Part shown: piece after piece, positions 1 through 6,592 of the stretch | Numbering within the stretch: position 1 is the first letter of the stretch | How the letters are laid out: the number at the start of each line of letters is the position of its first letter | Assembly (NCBI GenBank): GCA_047974765.1 | Contig: JBKECP010000027.1 | Coordinates: 62,001-126,000, forward strand | DNA: 64,000 nucleotides | Reading direction: 5' to 3' | Source of the DNA: JBKECP01 sp047974765 | GTDB lineage: Bacteria > Pseudomonadota > Gammaproteobacteria > Pseudomonadales > Halieaceae | The notes under the pieces: model-generated | Databases searched by the model: none | What the model was told of the DNA's origin: nothing | The model's input: the letters and a program-made list of their open reading frames with translations, nothing else | Translations under genes and position numbers: made by a program

Positions 1-590
1 ACTTCAGCCGCCGCAGAAGGCAGGTCATAAAGTGCTTTATGCTCCATAAAAATAACCGGATCATCATCCCGAATAGCCTGAATCAACAAACCTTTTGCGT
101 CATAGGCATTGGAGGGAACCGCGACCTTAAGGCCGGGAATCGAAGTGAATATATGGTGCAGGCTTTGAGAGTGCTGGGCCGCCGCTGAGGCACCGGCACC
201 AATCATCGTGCGCACTGTCAGTGGCGTTACCGCCTTGCCACCAAACATATAGCGAAATTTGGGCACCTGATTTAGCAATACATCAAAACAGCTGCCGATA
301 AAGTCGTTAAACATCAGCTCAGCTACCGGCCTCATACCGGATGCGGCCGCACCAGCGGCAATACCCATATAGCCCATTTCGGCAATTGGTGTATCAATCA
401 CCCGCTCTTCACCAAATTCCAGTACCAGACCCTTGGTGATGCCCAGCACGCCACCGGCGGCATCCCGGCTCTGCCCCGGGCAGCCTTTGCCACCGGAAAC
501 ATCGGTGCCGATAATAAAAACACGCTCATCGCGCTGCATTTCAAGCATCAGGGCCTCTGACAGAGCCTGGCGAAAACTTTTTTCAGTCAT
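1..590 (-). CDS. 2-oxo-acid/acetoin dehydrogenase E1 component, beta subunit (3' end outside window)
   Basis: Partial: 196 residues are visible, running off the left edge. The translation opens with MTEKSFRQALSEAL, then VFIIGTDVSGGKG and an IDTPIAEMGYMGIAAGAAASG stretch, which is typical of transketolase-like pyrimidine-binding E1 beta subunits. In this family the beta subunit pairs with E1 alpha to form the thiamine-diphosphate site that decarboxylates pyruvate, a branched 2-oxo acid or acetoin. The alpha gene lies 14 bases upstream on the same strand, so the two are co-transcribed. The 'DVSGGKG' segment and overall style fit the acetoin/pyruvate type better than the branched-chain type, but the substrate cannot be fixed from sequence. 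E2 and E3 would be expected beyond the window edge. Confidence 0.88.
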   Translation of the reverse strand, partial: MTEKSFRQALSEALMLEMQRDERVFIIGTDVSGGKGCPGQSRDAAGGVLGITKGLVLEFGEERVIDTPIAEMGYMGIAAGAAASGMRPVAELMFNDFIGSCFDVLLNQVPKFRYMFGGKAVTPLTVRTMIGAGASAAAQHSQSLHHIFTSIPGLKVAVPSNAYDAKGLLIQAIRDDDPVIFMEHKALYDLPSAAAE

Positions 591-604
591 GTTATTTCTC
601 CCGC

Positions 605-1570
605 TCAATAGCTGATGTAAACGTTGTTGCACAGAGATTGTGGTGAGGGCCATGGGGCTTGTTTCACCTGTGTCAGATAATCCTGAAACTGGGCAACAGT
701 CGCCTCGTCAATAGCGTCAAAATCAGATTCAGATACCAGTCCCATGGCAATGGCATCCTTGCGGAATTGTTTAAGGCAATCGTTATCACGCAAACCCGCC
801 AGTTCCTCTTTGGTGCGATAAAGCTGCGAATCACCCTCAAAGTGGCCATAAAAGCGTATTGCTTCAGCCTCAATGTAATACGGCCCCTTCCCTGCCCGGC
901 AGTGCTCGATGGCCTCCCCTGCTTCCCGGTAAACTTCAAAAAAATTATTGCCGTTGATACGTTTAACCGGCATGCCAAAACCAGCCGCCCGCTCAGCAAT
1001 GGTATTGGCACCAAGTGAATAATCGATACCGGTAAACTCGCCGTAACCATTGTTTTCACAATAAAACAGCACCGGTAATTTCCAGATCACCGCCATATTC
1101 ATGGCTTCAAACATATAGCCTTCATTGGTGGAGCCATCGCCATGAAAACACACGGCCACATGCTGATTACCTTTGAGTTTCTGGGTCAGCGCAGCACCGG
1201 CAGCCAGCGGTCCACCGGCGCCAACAATACCATTGGCACCCAGGCTGCCCTTATCCAGATCGGCAATGTGCATGGAACCACCACGACCACCGCACAGGCC
1301 GTCTTCACGACCATAAAGCTCGTAAATCATACCTTTGGGGTCAGAACCCTTGGCCAGGCAGTGGCCGTGCCCACGGTGATTGCTGGCAATATAGTCATCG
1401 TCACTCAGATGGGCGCAAACACCAACTGCATTAGCCTCTTCGCCACAATAAAGGTGCAAAAAACCGGGAATTTCACCAGTGGTGTTCTGGCGGTGAATGA
1501 TCTCTTCAAATTCGCGGATCTGGCGCATTTTGCGATACCAGTTCAGCAGTTGCTCTTGGGTAAAGCTCAT
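605..1570 (-). CDS. thiamine-diphosphate dehydrogenase E1 component, alpha subunit (acetoin/pyruvate type)
   Basis: E1 alpha of a 2-oxo-acid or acetoin dehydrogenase complex; it binds thiamine diphosphate and carries out the decarboxylation step with the beta subunit. The ThDP/Mg motif is complete: GDG at about residue 144 and the closing NN at about 173-174 (ENNGYGE). The phosphorylation-loop region NHRGHGHCLAKG and GGRGGSMHIAD are also conserved. I start at MSFTQEQ, 321 residues, because AAGGAG sits 6 bases upstream; a start 7 codons earlier lacks such a site. The length is normal for AcoA-like proteins. It is the first gene of the pair and lies divergent to an AraC-type regulator, which probably controls it. 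Confidence 0.9.
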   Translation of the reverse strand: MSFTQEQLLNWYRKMRQIREFEEIIHRQNTTGEIPGFLHLYCGEEANAVGVCAHLSDDDYIASNHRGHGHCLAKGSDPKGMIYELYGREDGLCGGRGGSMHIADLDKGSLGANGIVGAGGPLAAGAALTQKLKGNQHVAVCFHGDGSTNEGYMFEAMNMAVIWKLPVLFYCENNGYGEFTGIDYSLGANTIAERAAGFGMPVKRINGNNFFEVYREAGEAIEHCRAGKGPYYIEAEAIRFYGHFEGDSQLYRTKEELAGLRDNDCLKQFRKDAIAMGLVSESDFDAIDEATVAQFQDYLTQVKQAPWPSPQSLCNNVYISY

Positions 1571-1931
1571 TGGTTTCTCCTTGGCATGCATGATGACAGT
1601 CGTGTCGGGGTAAAAAGTCTGCTATCAGGCGAGACATCCACCGAAGCCATAAACGGCTCTGGACAAAGCACAGCAACAGGTTTGAATAAAATTGACTCTG
1701 TTATGAACACCTTCCCTTGCTTCGAATCGTTATCAGGGTAAGGGGTGGGCGTGTATTCGCTCACCAACACGACTTACATTACGCCTGTCCAGACAGCAAA
1801 ACTTTACATTTTGCGCATAAAATTTTACTTTTCACGCAGAGTACAGATTGGTGACAGCCCTAATTGATTTGTTATCTCTAGTTGGAGCCATACTATTATT
1901 GACGAACTACCGCAGGTTTTAGAGGGCTTTT
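1571..1931. promoter_or_regulatory. divergent control region with a tandem operator-like repeat
   Basis: A 361-base gap between the E1 operon (minus) and the AraC-type regulator (plus). At 1801-1816 and 1822-1837 there are two directly repeated 16-mers (ACTTTACATTTTGCGC and ATTTTACTTTTCACGC) that match at 12 of 16 positions. They are offset by 21 bases, two helical turns, which is the usual geometry for AraC-family dimer operators. A related ACTTACATTACGC lies at 1772-1784, out of phase. I see no convincing gene here. Binding by the neighbouring regulator is inference. Confidence 0.4.
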
Positions 1932-2927
1932 ATGTCAGAACTGATTGATATCTCGGCCCTGTCGGCTTATCTGGAAAGCTGCGAGCGCCTGCATTTTAAC
2001 CCTGCACCTTTACTGCGTGAGTGCGGTATTGACTACCTGATGCTGCAACGCCAGAAAGGTTTTATCTCTTTTATTCAGCTTGTCAAAGTGCTGGAATTGA
2101 CAGCAGAAGCTGCCAACTGCCCTCACTTTGGCCTGATGATGTCTGAAAAACGAAGTCTTGGCGTACTTGGCTTGCTGGGTCTGTTGATGGAAAAAAGCCC
2201 CGATGTCCGCTCTGCCTGGCAGGCGCTGGTACAGTATTTTTATACCCACACCCGAGGCGCCGTGATCGAACTCAAAGAAGAAGAACACTCGGCCATGCTG
2301 ATCTACCGTATTATTGCCTGCTGCCCAACCGCAACCCAGTGTGTTGACTTGAGCATCGGCACCGCTCTGGCCACCTTCAAGCTGTTAGTCGGACACCCGA
2401 TCAGACCACAAGTAGTTTATCTGAGTCACTCCAATACAAGCAGTAGTGATCAATACCGCCGTATTTTACAGGCGCCGGTGGTTTTTGATCATGAGCTTAA
2501 TGCCATCGTCTTTGATCGGGATTTACTGGATAAGCCATTACAGACAGACCAGTCCATTGAGAGAGTTCTCAAGGAAATACTGGAGGCAAGCCAGCATCCA
2601 GGCAGTGATGTTGTACCTAATGTCCGCCTGCTGATTGCCAACCTGCTACCTGTCGGTTATTGCTCTTTGGACGAAGTTGCCCGCCGCTTATTGATGAGCC
2701 CCCGTAAACTCCAATATTTGCTGGCAGATAAAGATCTGACATTTTCTGTACTGGTTGATGATGTGCGCGCACGCATCGCACAGCAGTATCTGAGCCAGTC
2801 GAAAATCCCCTTTTCACAGCTTTGCCAAAGTCTTGGTTATTCCAATCAAACAGCTTTTACACGAGCTTTTAAACGCTGGTTTGGACAAACACCAAAGCAG
2901 TGGAAGAAACAACACCGGTCTCACTGA
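1932..2927 (+). CDS. AraC-family transcriptional regulator
   Basis: 331 residues, normal for AraC regulators with an N-terminal 'arabinose-binding-like' domain of the OruR/ArgR-like type (about residues 15-205). The C-terminal double helix-turn-helix spans about 235-325. The second HTH reads LCQSLGYSNQTAFTRAFKRW and is followed by FGQTPKQWKK, the classic AraC signature. It is cytoplasmic and binds DNA as a dimer; the effector is unknown. It is transcribed away from the E1 dehydrogenase genes, so local control of that operon is the simplest reading. A stem-loop follows its stop codon. Confidence 0.92.
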   Translation: MSELIDISALSAYLESCERLHFNPAPLLRECGIDYLMLQRQKGFISFIQLVKVLELTAEAANCPHFGLMMSEKRSLGVLGLLGLLMEKSPDVRSAWQALVQYFYTHTRGAVIELKEEEHSAMLIYRIIACCPTATQCVDLSIGTALATFKLLVGHPIRPQVVYLSHSNTSSSDQYRRILQAPVVFDHELNAIVFDRDLLDKPLQTDQSIERVLKEILEASQHPGSDVVPNVRLLIANLLPVGYCSLDEVARRLLMSPRKLQYLLADKDLTFSVLVDDVRARIAQQYLSQSKIPFSQLCQSLGYSNQTAFTRAFKRWFGQTPKQWKKQHRSH

Positions 2928-2935
2928 CTGAAATT

Positions 2936-2966
2936 ATTAACCCGCCAAGCATTTAGCCGGGTTAAT
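2936..2966 (+). terminator. stem-loop after the AraC gene
   Basis: Perfect 9-base arms ATTAACCCG and CGGGTTAAT around a 13-base loop, followed by a few T residues, 9 bases after the regulator's stop codon. It probably ends that transcript. The same arms recur at 13668-13703. Confidence 0.5.
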
Positions 2967-3010
2967 TTGCGCTGCATGAGTACTCCGGTGCTGGCTCCTG
3001 GTCAGCTTAA

Positions 3011-3220
3011 TAAACCTGGATTCCGCACGAGCGCTTGTTTTCTTTTTGAAAGCCGTATGGATACTGGGCTTCTGATCTTTGATCGCGCTCACCTTCCGGA
3101 TAAAAACACTACGCACCCACTGGTACTGCACCCGGCGCCTCAGGCAGCGTTGCTCCGCCTTGCCTGACACACCGATTACAGCACCATTGGACACGTCCAA
3201 CTGCAGATTCTAGGATAATC
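3011..3220. repeat. MITE-like dispersed repeat, copy 1
   Basis: About 210 bases in the gap between two convergent genes, related to 17781-18000 in the same orientation. The best-conserved block (3158-3214 against 17938-17994) matches at 52 of 57 positions, and all five differences are transitions. A 13-base identity, TACGCACCCACTG, lies further left. The ends (AACCTGGATTCC and GATTCTAGGAT) form an imperfect terminal inverted repeat. No convincing protein is encoded. It is either a non-autonomous mobile element or an intergenic repeat family. Confidence 0.55.
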
Positions 3221-3231
3221 GCCCACACCAG

Positions 3232-3957
3232 CTATGGCTGTCCGGCCAGTAATTCATCCACCAGCAAATTTACCTGCTCACTGGCACACCCCTGGTAGTG
3301 ATACTGAAACAGGCCGGTGATATCACTGATCTCCTGATTGACTTCAACTGTCATCGCACGGTTGTGCAAGGCTGTCTGTACAAAACCCGCCGCCGGATAG
3401 ACCGTACCTGATGTACCAATGGCGATAAATAGCTCGCAGGCATGCAGATAGGCTTCAATTTCATCCATGTAGTAAGGTACTTCACCAAACCAGACAACAT
3501 CCGGCCTGAGTCCACCACTTTGCTGGCAGTGGTTGCAGACAGATGCCTGATCAAAAGCGCCAACCTCAAGCTGACGCTGACCACAGTGTTGACACAGCGC
3601 TGAACGAAGCTCACCGTGCATATGACAAACCTGCCTGCTGCCACCACGTTCATGTAAGTCATCTACATTCTGAGTCACTAAAAAAATGTTAATGGCAGCG
3701 GCTGCCTGCAAATGGGCCAATGCCTGGTGTGCCGCATTGGCTTCAACGCCAAATAACTGTTGGCGACGGGCATTATAAAATCGGTAGACCAGATCGGGAT
3801 TGCGGGCAAAAGCCTCGGGGGTGGCAATATCCATCGGGTCGTAGTGCTCCCACAAGCCATTTTCATCCCGAAAAGTGGGCAGACCCGATGCGGCAGAAAT
3901 ACCGGCACCAGTGAGAATAACAATATTACTGATAGCGCGTTGTTTGAAATAAAGCAT
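3232..3957 (-). CDS. cobB: NAD-dependent protein deacylase, class III sirtuin (CobB-like)
   Basis: Sir2 deacylase of 241 residues that removes acyl groups from lysine using NAD+. Visible motifs are the NAD-binding GAGISAASG (17-25), TQNVDD (95-100), catalytic His114 in CHMHGEL, and the zinc cysteines C122/C125 and C141/C144. Tyr61 and Arg64 (FYNARR) are the pair known in E. coli CobB and SIRT5 to favour succinyl and malonyl lysine, so desuccinylase or demalonylase activity is likely besides deacetylation. It is a stand-alone gene, convergent with the AraC gene across a repeat. Given that propionyl- and succinyl-CoA are made elsewhere in the window, a deacylase is a sensible companion, but no direct link is shown. 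Confidence 0.93.
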   Translation of the reverse strand: MLYFKQRAISNIVILTGAGISAASGLPTFRDENGLWEHYDPMDIATPEAFARNPDLVYRFYNARRQQLFGVEANAAHQALAHLQAAAAINIFLVTQNVDDLHERGGSRQVCHMHGELRSALCQHCGQRQLEVGAFDQASVCNHCQQSGGLRPDVVWFGEVPYYMDEIEAYLHACELFIAIGTSGTVYPAAGFVQTALHNRAMTVEVNQEISDITGLFQYHYQGCASEQVNLLVDELLAGQP

Positions 3958-4059
3958 AGGCCTCGTTACGACTGTATCAAAAAGTAAGACGGGTTATCTG
4001 AAGCGGCAACTCAACGAACATGAACAGGCAATATCTACACCTAACTTTACAATGATTTT

Positions 4060-4452
4060 CTACGATAGTGTTTTAAAAGTTATTTTTTTAACAAAAAATG
4101 TAAGTATCGAAAACAGCACAATACCCATAACGCTGGCAAGGTAATCCATGCCATCCAGCGTTCTCTGAGGAATAAAGGCCTGGCTCAACTCTTCCAGCGT
4201 CACAAAAAGCAATACAACCAAAGAACCCTGGTAAATTGAAAAACAGCCCCTGTTGATAGTGCGAAAAGTGCTGGCCAGATTCAGACAAAAAGCCAGAAAA
4301 CCGAATAAAACAATATGACCGATCTTATCCCCATGCGGTGTGCGCCGTACCCAGTCAAAAAAAACAGTGGCCTGATTGGTATCGGCCATATAAAGAATCC
4401 ACGCGATAAAACACATCACGATACAGGTAATAATGATAAGCAATTTTTGCAA
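4060..4452 (-). CDS. VanZ-like membrane protein
   Basis: 130 residues with about four hydrophobic segments (about 3-21, 46-60, 76-88, 105-122). The conserved GDKIGHIVLFGFLAF and EELSQAF...RTLDGMDYLASVMG features are those of VanZ-like proteins. The family is widespread, sits in the inner membrane and has no firm biochemical role; the name comes from a teicoplanin-resistance accessory. The EExxQ and D-x-x-D-x-x-A pattern is intact. It lies downstream of the surface-protein gene, but a strong hairpin separates the two, so it is probably its own transcription unit. Confidence 0.8.
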   Translation of the reverse strand: MQKLLIIITCIVMCFIAWILYMADTNQATVFFDWVRRTPHGDKIGHIVLFGFLAFCLNLASTFRTINRGCFSIYQGSLVVLLFVTLEELSQAFIPQRTLDGMDYLASVMGIVLFSILTFFVKKITFKTLS

Positions 4453-4634
4453 AACCAGCTCCGGTGACAGACTGGAAATAACAGATCAAAAACCACAACC
4501 AACAATCAGTGCCGATAGCTTGCTATAGCAAATTTTCTGACCAATGGCTTGTAAACATATTGGAATACTGCAATAAATTTTATGATGTATTGTTCAACGC
4601 CAGACTGATATTAGCAATGGCTAGCCCAGATGAC

Positions 4635-4672
4635 GGCAACAGGATGGCATTTTTACTTGCCATCTTGTTGCC
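4635..4672 (-). terminator. strong hairpin after the passenger-like surface protein gene
   Basis: Arms of 14 bases (GGCAACAGGATGGC and GCCATCTTGTTGCC) pair at 14 of 14 positions with one G-U, around a 10-base loop. It begins 17 bases past the stop codon of the minus-strand surface-protein gene. A clear U-run is missing, so it may be a terminator or an mRNA 3'-end stabiliser. Confidence 0.5.
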
Positions 4673-4689
4673 AGTTGTCGCCAGGTTAA

Positions 4690-6261
4690 TCAGATATTTC
4701 GTCTGTGTGATGAGGCAAATACGAGCATCAACGCGGATAACAAGCCCAAAAGCAACGGTGGCATCAGCGGAATTGCTGCGGCGGTGGAATTATTATTATT
4801 GTTGTTCGGACTGAAAGTTGATTGCAGATACCAATTCTGTCCCACTTGATGCAGGGTATAGGCATAGTCACCTGCCTGCACCGGTTGGGCCAGTGCAAAA
4901 AGTGCAGCGGGCGAAGCACCACTGACCGACACCACAAGAATGCCATCACCGCTTGTTTCTGCACCCGCACCAGCAATATTATTCACACTGATCCGGGTAA
5001 CACCGGTAAGTACATCGCCATCAACAATCAGATGATCTGTCAGTGAAGATGAATCACCCAGTACCGTATCCAATACCAACTCACCGCCACCGCTGTAATT
5101 GCCACTAATCGTCAATTCATCGCCTGCTGCGCCGACTGTCAGCCCCTGCAAATCAATGACTCCACTTTGGTTGTCCACATTGCCGGTCACTGTGTATGTA
5201 CCGCCAGGCGCAGACAGTGTGCCACGGCCTGTCAGAGACAGGGTTGATACTTGCGCATCAGCATTTAAATTCCAGATGGCGCTATTGGTCATATTGACAT
5301 TCAGGATACCCGAGCCATTTACAGTGCTGGCACCGGTATAAGTACCTCCTACAGCGGTGTAGCTGGCATTTGCCATATCATCAACGTTCCACAATTGCGG
5401 TGCATTGACCGTTGCTGTATCCAGCGACAGGGTAATATCAACATTAGCATCGTAATTAAAACCGATAGCGTCTGAGTTAATACTCAGACCACTGCCTGCC
5501 GTAAAGGTTTTTGGTGCAGTGTTGTCGCCAAAAAGAACGGCATTATTCAGACTGTTAATGGATGAATTGGCCGCCACTTCGATATTGCCGTAGCGAACAT
5601 GTATTGCAGTACCGGCATTAACCACCGTCAGTGGCGCCCGAAAAAGCAGGTTGCCGCCGCCGGAAACGTACATTCCGCGGCCATTATCACTCATGGTAAT
5701 GCGTGTTTCGCCAATGGCCTCTACCGTTGACGTGGTGCCGTCATTGGCACGCAGGCCAACCGAAGAGGCAGAGGCAGTGAAGTCAATATCCGTTGTACCC
5801 CGGTAAATGATCAGACCGCCATATTCCGAGCTGATACCACGGTGGGAGCTGCCCCCCATGCCGGTAATCGTAATATTACCCTGGATATCCACCAGGCTGT
5901 TGGCGCCCGTGCTGATGCCACGTCGGTTTGTACCAGATGAGGTCTGCATTTCGACAATGACGTCGTCAGAGGCGACAACAGTGCCCCCGTTGAGCGCATA
6001 CAGGCCATGGCTATTATTGCCACCTGCCTGCCGAAAGCTGACGGTACCGGGTATTGCAAGACGTGAATTGCTTCCTGTAGCAAACAAGGCCTGATTCGTG
6101 GCTGTGTAGCTGGCATTGCTGGCTGTGCAGCTTGAGCCGGCAGTGGCTGTTGCAGCCGTCGCCGTATCGGTACAGGCTGAGTGCGCTGCCAGAGGATAAA
6201 ACATGGCCGCACTCGCTGCGCCCATCCAATAAAATGCGCGAAATAATAGTTGTTTGTTCAC
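4690..6261 (-). CDS. exported beta-helix protein: autotransporter passenger-like, no barrel, C-terminal anchor
   Basis: 523 residues. A signal peptide (about 1-29, ending AAHSA) is followed by a low-complexity Ser/Thr/Ala stretch with two cysteines. Then comes a long repetitive beta-helix-type region rich in G, N, T and V (about 60-380). Residues about 380-475 (LTISGNY...GGGELVLDTVLG...DHLIVDGDV...GDGILVVSV...YTLHQVGQNWYLQS) look like the pertactin-type passenger end that normally precedes a beta-barrel. Here no barrel follows. An Asn run (NNNNNN) leads to IPLMPPLLLGLLSALMLVF and a basic tail, SSHRRNI. That end resembles IPTL/PEP-CTERM-type sorting tails. Predicted location is cell surface or outer-membrane face; function unknown. 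The downstream DNA holds no barrel in any frame that I could find. Confidence 0.7.
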   Translation of the reverse strand: MNKQLLFRAFYWMGAASAAMFYPLAAHSACTDTATAATATAGSSCTASNASYTATNQALFATGSNSRLAIPGTVSFRQAGGNNSHGLYALNGGTVVASDDVIVEMQTSSGTNRRGISTGANSLVDIQGNITITGMGGSSHRGISSEYGGLIIYRGTTDIDFTASASSVGLRANDGTTSTVEAIGETRITMSDNGRGMYVSGGGNLLFRAPLTVVNAGTAIHVRYGNIEVAANSSINSLNNAVLFGDNTAPKTFTAGSGLSINSDAIGFNYDANVDITLSLDTATVNAPQLWNVDDMANASYTAVGGTYTGASTVNGSGILNVNMTNSAIWNLNADAQVSTLSLTGRGTLSAPGGTYTVTGNVDNQSGVIDLQGLTVGAAGDELTISGNYSGGGELVLDTVLGDSSSLTDHLIVDGDVLTGVTRISVNNIAGAGAETSGDGILVVSVSGASPAALFALAQPVQAGDYAYTLHQVGQNWYLQSTFSPNNNNNNSTAAAIPLMPPLLLGLLSALMLVFASSHRRNI

Positions 6262-6592
6262 CGACGTCTCCCTTAAAAAAACAATATCAAGCTATGCTGT
6301 TTATGCTCAAGCTATGCTTGTTTATTTATGCTGTCGCACTATTTTTGCAGTCTATCACGGAAGTTATGTGATTGAAAAAAAACACTTTTTAATTCTGGGC
6401 GTCAGATCAAAAACTGCCCGCCAGCCCCTGACTGGCCTGCCTGAAACCCCGCAAATGATTGTCACCTTCTCGACAGAGCCTTGTGGTTCTGGCGGATAAT
6501 ACTATGAAAGTCTTGCTGAATAAGCGCCATATTTGGCAGCTTGTGTTATGCATCATCGGCTCTTCAGGATAACTACAATAATTGAGGCACCC
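6262..6592. promoter_or_regulatory. divergent intergenic region with a tandem repeat
   Basis: 331 bases between the surface-protein gene (minus) and the PQQ dehydrogenase (plus). The 12-mer TCAAGCTATGCT occurs at 6287-6298 and again at 6307-6318, a spacing of 20 bases, 26 bases upstream of the surface-protein start. The geometry suits a regulator binding twice on one face of the helix, or slippage. No other gene-like signal is seen. Confidence 0.3.

Noticed and set aside
1142..1741. A 199-codon frame opposite the E1 alpha gene
   Set aside because: Fully covered by the conserved E1 alpha sequence and running into the promoter region; no family resemblance.
2937..3200. Short frames in the first repeat copy that resemble one in the second copy (QWVR..F.RKV....KD.K)
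   Set aside because: The resemblance follows from DNA homology of the repeats. Frames shift between the copies at indels, so a conserved protein is unlikely.
4060..4690. A lost or frameshifted autotransporter barrel downstream of the passenger
   Set aside because: This stretch holds the VanZ-like gene and a hairpin; no beta-barrel-like segment was found in any frame.
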